In this document: positions 47,794 to 56,532 of the stretch, piece by piece
Position numbering within the stretch: the stretch's first letter is position 1
Layout of the letters: every line of letters begins with the position of its first letter
From: Duganella qianjiadongensis
Lineage (GTDB): Bacteria > Pseudomonadota > Gammaproteobacteria > Burkholderiales > Burkholderiaceae_D
NCBI RefSeq assembly: GCF_009857915.1
Contig: NZ_WWCM01000007.1
Coordinates: 62,001 to 126,000 of the forward strand
Direction of reading: 5' to 3'
Length of the DNA stretch: 64,000 nt
Notes under the pieces: generated by a model
Seen by the model: only the letters and a program-made list of their open reading frames with translations
What the model was told of the DNA's origin: nothing
The model's database searches: none
Program-made: the position numbers and the translations under genes

Positions 47794-48647
47794 GGGCGGT
47801 GTTTGGGCTTGAGGTAGCGCAGACACAGCAGCGCTATGACTATGCAGAACACCGACATGACAAAGCTGGCAGCGAGCGCGCGCGGCAGCTTGAGATGTTT
47901 GAGGCCCTGATCGTAGGCATAATACAGACCCGTGAAGGTGGAGTTCATCGGGCCGCCCTGCGTCAGCACATCCACCTCCTGATAGGCCTTCAGTGCGGCC
48001 AGCACGGACAAAATGGAACACACCATGATGGTAGGGCGCAGCATGGGCACGGTGATTTTCCAGAAACGCTGCCAGCGGCTGGCGCCATCGAGGATAGCTG
48101 CTTCCTGCATATCGCCGGGGACGGCCTGCAGCGCTGCCAGATACATCACCATATACCAGCCCAGCCCGCGCCACAGCGTGACGAACATGATGGCGAACAG
48201 CGCCAGACTGTCGTTCGACAGCCAGCCCACCGGAGCATCGACCAGACGGCACAGCATCAGCACGTAATTGAGTGCGCCCTGTTCGTGGAACATAAAGCCC
48301 CACATGATGCCGACCACGGACACCGTGGTTACCACCGGCACGTAGAAGGCTGCGCGGAAGTAGCGTATGCCGGGCAGCTGGTTATTCACCAGCACGGCCA
48401 GGCTCAGTGCGCCTATCTGCACGAAGGGCACCATCAGCAGGAACACCAGCGAGTTCTTCAGGCCGGTGACGAACATCTCGTTGTTGAAGATGTAGCGGAA
48501 GTTGTCGAGTCCCACCCAGTGGGTGTCGCGTATCAGGCTGTAGTCGGTAAAGGCCAGCAGCGAACCGAACGCCACCGGCCAGAACGAGAACACGGCCAGC
48601 AGTATCAGTGCGGGCGCGAGGAACAGCCATGCAGTCAGATTGCGCAT
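47790..48647 (-). CDS. Sugar ABC transporter permease (UgpA/MalF type)
   Basis: 285 residues, six membrane helices, with NLTAWLFLAPALILLAVFSFWPV at the N-terminus and the EAA loop EAAILDGASRWQRFWKITVPML. GGPMNSTFTGLYYAY before the last helix is characteristic of the family. Its start lies 2 bases after the end of the binding-protein gene. Confidence 0.92.
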   Translation of the reverse strand: MRNLTAWLFLAPALILLAVFSFWPVAFGSLLAFTDYSLIRDTHWVGLDNFRYIFNNEMFVTGLKNSLVFLLMVPFVQIGALSLAVLVNNQLPGIRYFRAAFYVPVVTTVSVVGIMWGFMFHEQGALNYVLMLCRLVDAPVGWLSNDSLALFAIMFVTLWRGLGWYMVMYLAALQAVPGDMQEAAILDGASRWQRFWKITVPMLRPTIMVCSILSVLAALKAYQEVDVLTQGGPMNSTFTGLYYAYDQGLKHLKLPRALAASFVMSVFCIVIALLCLRYLKPKHRP

Positions 48648-48648
48648 C

Positions 48649-49926
48649 TCAGTGGCTCCGCTGGCTGGAGAGTTTGCGGTTCCACTGCGCCACGGCCTGA
48701 TCCAGCGCCTGGCGGATATCCTGCTTGCCCGTGACGCCCGCTTCCACGGCTTTTACCAGATAGCGGCGCAGTTCGTCGTAGTCGTCGATGCCGGCCACGT
48801 ACATGGTGTGCGAGTGGGGCATGGAGACAGCACCGGCAGCGACAGCTTTTTCCGCCGCACCGGCACCGGCTGGCACGGTGGTAAAGAAGGCATCGTTGGC
48901 TGCCTGCGCCATGGCCGGATACACGCTGGCCTGTCTGGCAAAGGCCAGCTGGTTGGCGTCGTTGGTCAGGTAGCGGGCGAATTTGCCCACGGCGGGCAGT
49001 AGCGCAGGGCTGACGTTTTTCGGTACGGCGAAATGCACCAGCCAGCCGCCATCGGCAATGCCGGTGGGGCCTAGCGGCGCCGGTGCCACATCGGTGATGG
49101 CGTAAATATCTCTGGCATCGGTTTCGATGCGGCGCACGGCGGTGGGCGGCGCCAGCAGCATGCCGAGCCGGCCGCCTTTGTAAGCGTCGATAGCGGCGGG
49201 GAAGTTATCTTCCGCGAACAGGGCATCCTTGAGCAAGCCGCCGGCGCGGTAAGTCTCGGCAAGTTTGCTGATCAGGGCCACGTGGGCGGGCGAATTGAAC
49301 ACGGCCTTACCGTCGCGCAGCAGGGGCAGACCCTGCTGCATCATCAGGCCGTCGATCTTGGACAGGGCAGGGCATAGTCCCGCCTTGCCGGTACGGGCAG
49401 CGATCTGGCGTGCAAACAGCAGCTGTTCATCGAGGTCGCGCGGGGCGCGGGTGATGCCGGCCTGTCTGAAAATTTCGCTGTTGTAGGTGATCACCGCCAC
49501 GTTGCTATACATGGGGAAGCCGTAGGTCTTGCCGCCAAACGTGAGGTCTTTCAGGGTGCCGGGCAGGTAGCGGGGGCGCGCATCGCCCAGCAGGCCGTCG
49601 ACCGGCAGCAGCAGGCCATCGCGGGCAAACTCGTCGGCCCATGGTACATTCAGATTCACCAGTGCCGGCGGCGTGCCCGCGACGATGCGGGTCACCAGTT
49701 TGGTCTGGATGATATCCCAAGGGAAGTCCACCCACTCCACTTTCACGTCAGGGTTGTCGCGCTCGTAGCGCTGCACCAACTGTTCGAAGTAGGGCGTGAA
49801 CTTGGGCTTCATGCTGAAGGTCCAGAACTCGATTTTCTTTACTGGCTGCGGGCCCGCCAGCGCGGCAGCGCACACCACCCATGCGGCCAGCAGTGCCGGC
49901 AGTCTCCGCAGTCTCCGCATAGTCAT
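48649..49926 (-). CDS. Periplasmic sugar-binding protein of the ABC transporter
   Basis: 425 residues, extracellular solute-binding protein family 1. A short signal peptide (about 1-25, LAGP) is followed by KKIEFWTFSMKPKFTPYFEQLVQRYERDNPDVKVEWVDFPW (in pieces), a classic N-lobe, and GTPPALVNLNVPWADEFARDG. It delivers the sugar to the UgpA/E-type permeases. A second ATG two codons downstream (49920) is equally possible. No strong SD is visible. Confidence 0.9.
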   Translation of the reverse strand: MTMRRLRRLPALLAAWVVCAAALAGPQPVKKIEFWTFSMKPKFTPYFEQLVQRYERDNPDVKVEWVDFPWDIIQTKLVTRIVAGTPPALVNLNVPWADEFARDGLLLPVDGLLGDARPRYLPGTLKDLTFGGKTYGFPMYSNVAVITYNSEIFRQAGITRAPRDLDEQLLFARQIAARTGKAGLCPALSKIDGLMMQQGLPLLRDGKAVFNSPAHVALISKLAETYRAGGLLKDALFAEDNFPAAIDAYKGGRLGMLLAPPTAVRRIETDARDIYAITDVAPAPLGPTGIADGGWLVHFAVPKNVSPALLPAVGKFARYLTNDANQLAFARQASVYPAMAQAANDAFFTTVPAGAGAAEKAVAAGAVSMPHSHTMYVAGIDDYDELRRYLVKAVEAGVTGKQDIRQALDQAVAQWNRKLSSQRSH

Positions 49927-49965
49927 GGATGGTGTCGCAGCCAGATAGAAAAGTCGTTAAAGGAC

Positions 49966-50988
49966 TTAGTTGGTCTTGGTGACTTTGCTCAGGTGGCGCG
50001 GTGCATCCGGGTCCATGCCACGCGCTGCCGACAGCTGTGCTGCCATCACGTAGAAGGCCTGAATCGCCACGATAGGATCGAGGTCCGGCGTTGCCGCTAC
50101 TGGCAGCGTCAGATCACGTTCGGCCACATCCGCCGGAGCGGCCAGCAGCACGCGCGCACCACGGCCACGCATTTCCGTTGCCAGCTGCAGCAGGCCGGCC
50201 TGGGTCGGACCACGGGTGGCGAAGATCACCAGCGGGTAGCCGTCTTCGATCAGGGCCATCGGGCCGTGCTTGATTTCCGCACCGCTGAAGGCTTCTGCCT
50301 GCAGGGCCGAGGTTTCCTTGAATTTCAGCGAAGCTTCCAGTGCCACCGGGAAGCTGATGCCACGGCCCACCACCATGATGTTGCGGGCCGGTGCCAGCAC
50401 CTCGATGGCCGAGCTCCAGTCTTCTTTGGTTGCAGCGCGCAGCGAATCGGGCAGCGCTTCCAGACCGGCCAGCAGCTCCGGATCGTTCTGCCATGCGGCG
50501 ACCAGACGGGCGCCTGCCACCATGCTGGTGATGAAGCTCTTGGTAGCCGCAACACTCTGCTCTTTACCGGCACGCAGGGGAATGGCGAATTCGGCGGCAT
50601 GTGCCAGCGGCGATTCGATATCGTTGACCAGTGCCACGGTGGTGGCGCCGCCGTCGCGGAAGTACCTGATCGGTTCCACCACGTCCGGGCTCTGGCCCGA
50701 TTGCGAAATGGAGATGGCCAGCGTGTCGCGCGTGATCAGGGGCGATTTGTTCAGCGTGACCAGCGACATCGGCAGCGATGCTACCACGCGGCCCAGACGG
50801 GCCATGATCAGATAAGCCGCATAGGCGCAGGCATGGTCCGAACTGCCGCGCGCAATCGTCAGCGCGGTCGAGAAGGAAGTGCTCCTCAATTTGCGGCCCA
50901 GCTCCGCATAGGCTTCGCCATCGCTGGCCAGTTGCAGGGCTACGCAATCAGCGGCGGACAGGGCTTCTTTCAACATCATTGAGGTCAC
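49966..50988 (-). CDS. SIS-domain glucosamine-6-phosphate deaminase (NagB-II type)
   Basis: 340 residues with two SIS domains. It has IARGSSDHACAYAAYLIM, ISISQSGQSPDVVEP (sugar-phosphate loop), EQSVAATKSFITSM, and EAFSGAEIKHGPMALI. It resembles the isomerase half of GlmS without the glutaminase domain, as in NagB-II and AgaS, converting GlcN-6P to Fru-6P and ammonia. The GTG at 50988 is chosen because AAGGAG lies 7 bases upstream and GTGA overlaps the nagA stop; ATGs at 50979/50976 are alternatives. Confidence 0.88.
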   Translation of the reverse strand: MTSMMLKEALSAADCVALQLASDGEAYAELGRKLRSTSFSTALTIARGSSDHACAYAAYLIMARLGRVVASLPMSLVTLNKSPLITRDTLAISISQSGQSPDVVEPIRYFRDGGATTVALVNDIESPLAHAAEFAIPLRAGKEQSVAATKSFITSMVAGARLVAAWQNDPELLAGLEALPDSLRAATKEDWSSAIEVLAPARNIMVVGRGISFPVALEASLKFKETSALQAEAFSGAEIKHGPMALIEDGYPLVIFATRGPTQAGLLQLATEMRGRGARVLLAAPADVAERDLTLPVAATPDLDPIVAIQAFYVMAAQLSAARGMDPDAPRHLSKVTKTN

Positions 50989-52100
50989 AACAATTCTCCT
51001 TCGATATAGACGGCTTTGAGGTTCAGGTCACGGTCGAGCACCACCATATCGGCATAGGTGCCGGGAGCCAGACGGCCCCGCTCTTGCAGGCCGAGATAAT
51101 CGGCCGCGTTGGTTGAGACCCGTGCCGAGGCATCTGCCAGATCGAGGCCGAGTCCGACCAGGTTGCGTAGCGCCTGGTCCATAGTGAGTGTGCTGCCTGC
51201 CAGCGTGCCGTCGGCCAGCCTGACCCCGCCCATGCATTTCATGACGGTGTGGCGGCCCAGCATATATTCGCCATCGGGCATGCCCGTGGCGGAGGTTGAA
51301 TCGGTGACGCAATACAGTTGCGGTATGCAGCGCAGCGCGGTGCGGATGGCGCCCGGATGCACGTGCAGTAAATCGGGTATCACTTCGGCGTAGTGCGCAT
51401 GGGCCAGCGCGGCGCCGACCATGCCCGGTTCGCGGTGATGCAGCCCCGTCATGGCGTTGAACAGATGGGTGAAGCCGTGGGCGCCATGTTTGAGCGCGGC
51501 CACGCCATCTTCGTAGCTGCCCAGCGTGTGGCCGATCTGCACGCGCATGCCGGCTTCGGCCAGCTCGCGCACGAGGTCCAGATGGCCTTCCAGTTCGGGC
51601 GCCACGGTAATCAGTTTGAGCGGTGCCAGCGCTTCCAGCTGTTCCACGTCGGCCAGCTTGGCCGAGCGGGCATAGGGCGGCTGCGCACCGAGCTTGCCGG
51701 AGTTGATGAACGGGCCTTCGAGGTGTACGCCGAGTACCCGTGCTTCGCCTTTGCCGCGCTGCTGCACGGCGCGCTGTATGCCGCGCAGCGCCTGTTCGAT
51801 ATCTTCCGGCGGTGCCGTCATGGTGGTGGCCAGCAGGCTGGTGGTGCCATGGCGCGCGTGGACTGCGGCGATGGTATGGATGGCTGCGCCGCCTTCCATC
51901 ACATCCTTGCCGCCGCCGCCGTGCACGTGCAGGTCGATAAAGCCGGGCAGGATGTAATCGTCGCTATTGAGCTCGGGGCCGCCATGATCGCCGTGGATAG
52001 TGCTGATGCGGTCGGCGAACGTGATCTCGCCGTGCACCCAGCCTGCCGTTGTGAGGATATTGCCCTGAATGCTATTGCTGCCCTTGATTGCATCGCTCAT
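50985..52100 (-). CDS. nagA: N-acetylglucosamine-6-phosphate deacetylase
   Basis: 371 residues. It removes acetate from GlcNAc-6P. Amidohydrolase motifs are DLHVHGGGGKDVM, GVHLEGPFINSGKLGAQ, QIGHTLGSYE, THLFNAMTGLHHREPG, and the catalytic Asp in VTDSTSATGMPDGEY. The length is slightly under E. coli NagA (382). It overlaps the upstream regulator gene by 4 bases and the downstream deaminase gene by 4. Confidence 0.95.
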   Translation of the reverse strand: MSDAIKGSNSIQGNILTTAGWVHGEITFADRISTIHGDHGGPELNSDDYILPGFIDLHVHGGGGKDVMEGGAAIHTIAAVHARHGTTSLLATTMTAPPEDIEQALRGIQRAVQQRGKGEARVLGVHLEGPFINSGKLGAQPPYARSAKLADVEQLEALAPLKLITVAPELEGHLDLVRELAEAGMRVQIGHTLGSYEDGVAALKHGAHGFTHLFNAMTGLHHREPGMVGAALAHAHYAEVIPDLLHVHPGAIRTALRCIPQLYCVTDSTSATGMPDGEYMLGRHTVMKCMGGVRLADGTLAGSTLTMDQALRNLVGLGLDLADASARVSTNAADYLGLQERGRLAPGTYADMVVLDRDLNLKAVYIEGELL

Positions 52101-52831
52101 CTGCGCGACTCCGCTACAAATTCATAATAATCGCTGCGGCAATACGAGTGGGTCAGTTCCACCGCTGCGCCGTTGTCGAGATAACTGACGCGGGTAATGT
52201 GCAGCATGGCTGCTCCCGCAGGTATGTTGGCCAGTTGCGCCTGTTCGGCATTGGCATTGACGGCGCGGATATGCTGCAGCGCGCGCATCGGTATCGTGCC
52301 ATTGGCTTCCAGATAGCCGTACAAAGAATCCTGCACGCTGTGCGGATTGGACATGTACTGGGCCGGGATGGTGGTGGTTTCGATCGCCATCACCACATCG
52401 TCAGCGGTACGCAGACGCTTCAGGCGCGCCACCGGCATATTCGGCGACAGGCCCAGCGACAGCACTTCGGTGGGCGAGGCGATGCCGATCTCGCGCTGCA
52501 GCCAGCGCGAGCCGGCCGAGAAACCCCGTTCGCGCAGCTCTTCCGAGAAGCTGGTCAGGCGCGACAGCGGCTGCTCCAGCTTGGGCGTGATGTAGGTGCC
52601 GGAACCGCGCCGGCGCGTCAGCATGCCGCGTTCGCACAGCATGTCGATGGCTTTGCGTGCCGTCACGCGCGAAATGGTCAGCATTTCCGACAGCACCCGC
52701 TCCGAAGGCAGGGCTTCGTTGACGCGCCAGTCGCCGGCGGCGATGCCGTCGCTTAGCTTGTTCGCCAGTTGCACATACAGCGGCGTATCGCTATCGGCAT
52801 CGGGACGGAAATCGCGCAGTTGGCTCAGCAA
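52097..52831 (-). CDS. GntR/HutC-family regulator (NagR-like), second copy
   Basis: 244 residues. HTH: LPSERVLSEMLTISRVTARKAIDMLCERGML with GSGTYI, then a UTRA domain (FSEELRERGFSAGSRW to CRSDYYEFVAE). It is clearly paralogous to the regulator at 34351-35091 but in the middle of the operon, so its level rises with the operon. It probably senses a phosphorylated amino sugar made by the kinase 4 bases upstream and consumed by NagA. Confidence 0.88.
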   Translation of the reverse strand: MLSQLRDFRPDADSDTPLYVQLANKLSDGIAAGDWRVNEALPSERVLSEMLTISRVTARKAIDMLCERGMLTRRRGSGTYITPKLEQPLSRLTSFSEELRERGFSAGSRWLQREIGIASPTEVLSLGLSPNMPVARLKRLRTADDVVMAIETTTIPAQYMSNPHSVQDSLYGYLEANGTIPMRALQHIRAVNANAEQAQLANIPAGAAMLHITRVSYLDNGAAVELTHSYCRSDYYEFVAESRR

Positions 52832-52835
52832 GGTC

Positions 52836-53705
52836 TTATCCTTTCAGATGCTGCTGGATCAGGCGCAGCGCACCGGCAGCGGAATCGCCTTGCGGATTGA
52901 CGATACGGCGCAGCATGGACACCGGCAGATACGGGCGCAGTGGCGCGGCCAGTCCGCCGCACAGGGCGATGGGCAGGGTGCCCGTGCGATCCAGCGCATT
53001 GCCCATCAGTTCCACCTGACGGCCCGCCTCCAGCAGGATGGCGCGCGCTACTTCATTGCTTTCGCCATGCTGCAGCACCAGCCGCGCCAGCTGGGCGTAA
53101 TTGGTCTGGCTGGCACGTGCCAGCCAGTTCTGGATCGCCGTGCGTTCGCCGCCGCAGGCCTGCGCCACGTCGTGGCTGAATGCGTCGGCCGGGTGGCGAC
53201 CGTCGAGCACCTGCTGCACATGGTTGATGGCGCGCAGGCCCATCCACGCGCCGGAAGCTTCGTCGCCTGCAGGGAAACCCCAGCCGCCGACTTCGACATG
53301 CACGCCGTCCAGCCGTTTGATTTCGCCTACGCTGCCGGTGCCTAGCGCGATGATGGCGCCCGGCTGGCCGCGATGTGCTCCCAGTACGGTGGTGTGGCCG
53401 TCGCTTTCCAGCGCGATGCGGGCGTAGCCGGGATTAGCGGCGACGAATTCGGCCGCCCACTGTCTATTGTGCACGCCGGCCAGACCGAGGCCGATGGCCA
53501 CGCGGCTACGCTCGGGGATGGCCAGATCGGCTGCGCGGTAGGCCATGGCCGCGGCTTCCTCGACAGCTTTCCATGCGCTGGCGATGCCATGCATGAGGCC
53601 GGACGGGCCGCTTACACCTTCTGCCAGTTCTATGCCATCAGTACGTGCCAGACGTACTCTGGTGCCGCTACCGCCGCCATCAACCCCGAGTAAGAATTCG
53701 ATCAT
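52836..53705 (-). CDS. BadF/BadG-type N-acetylglucosamine or glucosamine kinase
   Basis: 289 residues of the ASKHA kinase fold. Phosphate-1 motif LLGVDGGGSGTRVRL at residue 5, phosphate-2/ATP motif IIALGTGSVG near residue 120, and GGWGFPAGDEASGAWMG, characteristic of GlcN/GlcNAc kinases of this family. It would make GlcNAc-6P for NagA. The ATG at 53705 is used; the upstream open frame covers the promoter. It is the first gene of the ten-gene operon. Confidence 0.87.
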   Translation of the reverse strand: MIEFLLGVDGGGSGTRVRLARTDGIELAEGVSGPSGLMHGIASAWKAVEEAAAMAYRAADLAIPERSRVAIGLGLAGVHNRQWAAEFVAANPGYARIALESDGHTTVLGAHRGQPGAIIALGTGSVGEIKRLDGVHVEVGGWGFPAGDEASGAWMGLRAINHVQQVLDGRHPADAFSHDVAQACGGERTAIQNWLARASQTNYAQLARLVLQHGESNEVARAILLEAGRQVELMGNALDRTGTLPIALCGGLAAPLRPYLPVSMLRRIVNPQGDSAAGALRLIQQHLKG

Positions 53706-54112
53706 GATTATCTGTGTAAGTCGCCGTGGAAGTCCGGCGTTGAGGGCACTATAGGTGCTTGCAAACCAGCTTGTCAACAGGTATTTAACTGGTATTAAAA
53801 AATAATGAAGTGGACTGACAATTGTATGCTTCAAATTTTCTATAAGTAATTGTAATTAAAGGAAATAGTAAAAAATCAGCTGGTATGGGCGAGTGTGGTA
53901 TTTGCATGCCACTTTGGTCTGCATCTGGTCGGTATCCGGCAGAGTGGGCGGCAGTTGCGCTGCGCAGGCCTTGCTGCAGGCGAAACAAGGCTGGGGAGTA
54001 AAGCAGGGGGAGTAAAGCTGGAGGAGGAAAGCGGGGGAAGGTGTCGCTAACGGGCTGGCGGGACATGCGGCGGGGCAGGCGCTAGCGGCCTGCCCCGCAA
54101 GGGCTGTGGTGC
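53706..54112. other. 407-base intergenic region upstream of the GlcNAc operon
   Basis: The part next to the kinase gene holds its promoter and two operator half-sites. The remainder, near 53986-54040, is a purine-rich stretch with GGGGAGTAAAGC twice. An open frame across 53785-54066 has atypical composition and no ribosome site, and I do not call it. Confidence 0.5.
53748..53795 (-). promoter_or_regulatory. Promoter and operator half-sites of the GlcNAc operon
   Basis: On the minus strand TTGACA (53777-53772), an 18-base spacer and TATAGT (53753-53748) form a good sigma-70 promoter about 40 bases before the kinase ATG. On the plus strand ACAGGTAT (53777-53784) and ACTGGTAT (53788-53795) lie 11 bases apart, abutting the -35. 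They match the half-sites before the TonB receptor. Confidence 0.7.
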
Positions 54113-55471
54113 TTACTGGCTGCTGCGCTGGCCGCGGCGTTCGTAAGTAACGAGCTGGGTGCGCTCGCCCGCATTGCGGCCGGCCTGATTCACCACGGCA
54201 TTGCCGGGGCCGCGCACCTGCACATCGGTCTGCTGTGCCAATAACTGGCGTGCATTCAGATTGCCGGAGCCGTTCAGCTGCGCCGTCAGCTGGTCGGTGC
54301 GGCCATCGAGCTTGATATCGCCGGGGCCCTGTATGCTCAGCTTGACGGATTTGCAGGCCGCTGTTGCGCTCAGATCGCCGGAGCCGCTGAGTTCGGCATC
54401 GAGAGTTTCATTCACGCGGTTCAGGTGTATATTGCCCGGACCGCGGCTACGCGCAATGGCGCGGCCTACCTGCAAACTCTGGCCTTCCAGATCGCCAGAG
54501 CCGCTCAGTTCGGCGTTGAGCTGGCCTACCGAGCCGCTCAGGATCATGTTGCCGGGGCCCGTCAGCACGGCATGCACGCTGGCCGCCTGCAGGCCGCGCA
54601 CGGTCAGGTCGCCTGAGCCGCGCACTTCGCCATCGAATTTTTTCAGGTTGCCGGCAATGCAGGCTTCGCCGGGGCCGCGCAGGGCGGCGCTGGCCGCTTC
54701 CGTGCTCAGCGTGCATGCATCGAGATCGCCCGAGCCGGTCAGTTCGGCGCGCAGTTCGCCACTACTACCGCGCAGTACGGCGGAACCGGGGCCATGCAGG
54801 GCAGCGTTGATACGGGTGGCGTGCAGATCGTCGAGGTGCAGATCCCCCGAGCCGTTCAGCGTCAGGTTCACTTCCTGCGTCATGCCGGCTGCATCGACGT
54901 CGCCGGGGCCATTCATGGTCAGGTTCAGGCTGGCGGCTTTCAGCGTGCGCAGGCGCAGGTCGCCGCTGCCGGAGGCTTGCACGCTGAGGTCACGCACGCT
55001 GCCGCTGGCATAGATGTCGCCGGAACCTTCGGCATAGACCGCCAGTTGCTGGCCCTGTACGTTCTGCAGTTCGATATCGCCGCTGCCGCTGTTGCGCAGG
55101 CTTTTCAGGGTAGTAGCGCTGATGCGTACGGTAACGGGTGGCTTGCTTTCCTTGTTCCAGCTGAAGTTGAAGGTCCAGCCTTTGATCTTGTGGCGCGGCT
55201 GGCGTACGGTCAGGGTGTCGCCGCTGACGCTGGTTTCAATCTCGGCCAGTTGGCGGCGCTGGCCGCTCAGTTCTATGCTGGTGCCGGGCTGGTTGCTCAC
55301 GATCACGTGGAAGGGGCCGTCGATGGCGATATTGCTGAAGGCGGCAACAGTGCGGTTTTCCGTGGCGGTGGCGGTGTCGGTCTTGTTGTCGGCGCGGGCA
55401 GGCAGGGCGGCCAGCAGCAGGGTCGCAGCAACGGCGGCAGTCAGCTTGGCAGGCGTGATGGTGGGCTTCAT
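54113..55471 (-). CDS. Exported DUF2807 (GIN-type) protein with 16 alternating GSG/GPG repeats
   Basis: 452 residues. A signal peptide covers about 1-27 (ALPARADN). A DUF2807-type N-terminal part (FSNIAIDGPFHVIVSNQPGTSIELSG) leads into 16 rungs each opened by GSGD or GPG at residues 129 to 421, and a short basic tail. This predicts a long right-handed beta-helix or beta-solenoid, either periplasmic or on the cell surface. DUF2807 proteins usually have few such motifs. The start at 55471 (MKPTITP) was preferred over 55486. Role unknown; adhesion or envelope stress are the usual guesses. Confidence 0.8.
   Translation of the reverse strand: MKPTITPAKLTAAVAATLLLAALPARADNKTDTATATENRTVAAFSNIAIDGPFHVIVSNQPGTSIELSGQRRQLAEIETSVSGDTLTVRQPRHKIKGWTFNFSWNKESKPPVTVRISATTLKSLRNSGSGDIELQNVQGQQLAVYAEGSGDIYASGSVRDLSVQASGSGDLRLRTLKAASLNLTMNGPGDVDAAGMTQEVNLTLNGSGDLHLDDLHATRINAALHGPGSAVLRGSSGELRAELTGSGDLDACTLSTEAASAALRGPGEACIAGNLKKFDGEVRGSGDLTVRGLQAASVHAVLTGPGNMILSGSVGQLNAELSGSGDLEGQSLQVGRAIARSRGPGNIHLNRVNETLDAELSGSGDLSATAACKSVKLSIQGPGDIKLDGRTDQLTAQLNGSGNLNARQLLAQQTDVQVRGPGNAVVNQAGRNAGERTQLVTYERRGQRSSQ
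54203..55087 (-). repeat. Sixteen-rung GSG/GPG repeat, 39-residue superperiod
   Basis: Gly-triplet starts at residues 129, 149, 168, 188, 207, 227, 246, 266, 285, 305, 324, 344, 363, 382, 401 and 421. From the third rung GSG and GPG alternate strictly, with spacings of 19 and 20. Confidence 0.9.
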
Positions 55472-55798
55472 GGCAGTCTCTATCATGGGTAGTGGCGATG
55501 GTGAAACGATAAGAGTTTTTGCGCTAACCCGCGGGCTGTTTGGGACGAATGCGCCAATTCGCGGCATCAGCTGCAAAAATGCGCGGCTGAACGGTTTCCC
55601 GCAAGCTGCTGTGGCCGCTGCAACAGCGGTTATTTTGACGCATGGAAACAGTATGTGATTTGAATTCAAACTGTCATAATAGGAATCAGCAATTAATCGC
55701 CAACAACAGGCTAGTGCCGTTAGCAAAACGTACAGGCTGGCGGCCGCTGTGATGACTGCTATGCCGGGGGTACCTGCGCACGTTTCTGGAGGGCGCAC
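55472..55798. other. 327-base divergent intergenic region
   Basis: No gene seen. A perfect 12-base palindrome TTTGAATTCAAA lies at 55659-55670, near TTGACG (55635) and CATAAT (about 55675). It must carry the promoters of the DUF2807 gene (left) and the small-gene pair leading to gspAB (right). Confidence 0.45.
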
Positions 55799-55984
55799 AT
55801 GATCAAGTATATGGGGACAAAAAATAAGGAAGACGGCTCGGTGCTGTACGTTTTTGTCGTGAATGGTCTGCACAAGGAAATCCGAGAGGGCGCATTGAAA
55901 CAGCATCCCGGTTGCTATGAAGCCTTGCCTGCCACGGCCAAGGCGCGCATCAGTGCGAACCGTCTGTGGCTGTCCAAAACCTGA
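55799..55984 (+). CDS. Small hypothetical protein
   Basis: 61 residues (MIKYMGTKNKEDGS to RLWLSKT). A strong GGAGG site 6 bases upstream and a TGATG overlap with the next gene argue that it is real. It is basic and without signal peptide or membrane helix. No family is recognised. Confidence 0.55.
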   Translation: MIKYMGTKNKEDGSVLYVFVVNGLHKEIREGALKQHPGCYEALPATAKARISANRLWLSKT

Positions 55985-56502
55985 TGGGCGGGCGCTGGCG
56001 TTTATTGCTGGCCGCTGCGGTGCTGGCCGCGCAGGCTGGCCGGGTGCACGCCGTGCCTACCACTTTCGGCACCATTATCGGCAATGGTGTGCTGTGCCGC
56101 GACCACACGGATAATCTGTACTTCTACGATTATCTGGTGAAGTTCTTCAAAGAGCCCTACAAGCATGAGGGCGGAGCGTTCTGGTTCAAGACTGACGGTG
56201 CCACGCTGTGGGGGATTACCATACCGGAGGTGATGGTCAGTGACGATACCAGTCCGTATATCTTTGTCGGTGCGGTGGCCGAAGCGCCGCCGGAAGATCT
56301 GGAAAAAGCCATCATCGCGCAGGTGGGCCACCACTACACCCGCATCGACACGTCGGCCTATCCGGTGCGCGAATCCAAACCGGCCAGCCGGATAGTGTAT
56401 TTCGATACGCGCTCCAAGATATACTGCGCCAAGTTCAAGCCCATGCCGCCGGTGCAGCCGCCAGCAGTGCAAATGCCGCCCGCGCGTCCGCGGGCGAAAT
56501 AA
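55984..56502 (+). CDS. Exported hypothetical protein
   Basis: 172 residues from the ATG at 55984, which overlaps the preceding stop. Signal peptide RWRLLLAAAVLAAQAGRVHA; the mature part has two Cys (VLCRDH and IYCAKF) and ends with a Pro-rich tail (PPVQPPAVQMPPARPRAK). Periplasmic. It may belong to the transcript that continues into gspA 30 bases later, but the function is unknown. Confidence 0.6.
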   Translation: MGGRWRLLLAAAVLAAQAGRVHAVPTTFGTIIGNGVLCRDHTDNLYFYDYLVKFFKEPYKHEGGAFWFKTDGATLWGITIPEVMVSDDTSPYIFVGAVAEAPPEDLEKAIIAQVGHHYTRIDTSAYPVRESKPASRIVYFDTRSKIYCAKFKPMPPVQPPAVQMPPARPRAK

Positions 56503-56532
56503 GCCTGCTGCTGCGCCCGTGTAGCCCCGACT

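Noticed and set aside
53986..54040. Purine-rich stretch with GGGGAGTAAAGC twice as a possible regulatory repeat
   Set aside because: Only two imperfect copies, low complexity, and not close to a promoter; chance is sufficient.
53785..54066. 93-codon open frame upstream of the GlcNAc operon
   Set aside because: It overlaps the operator half-sites, has no ribosome site and its composition differs from real genes.
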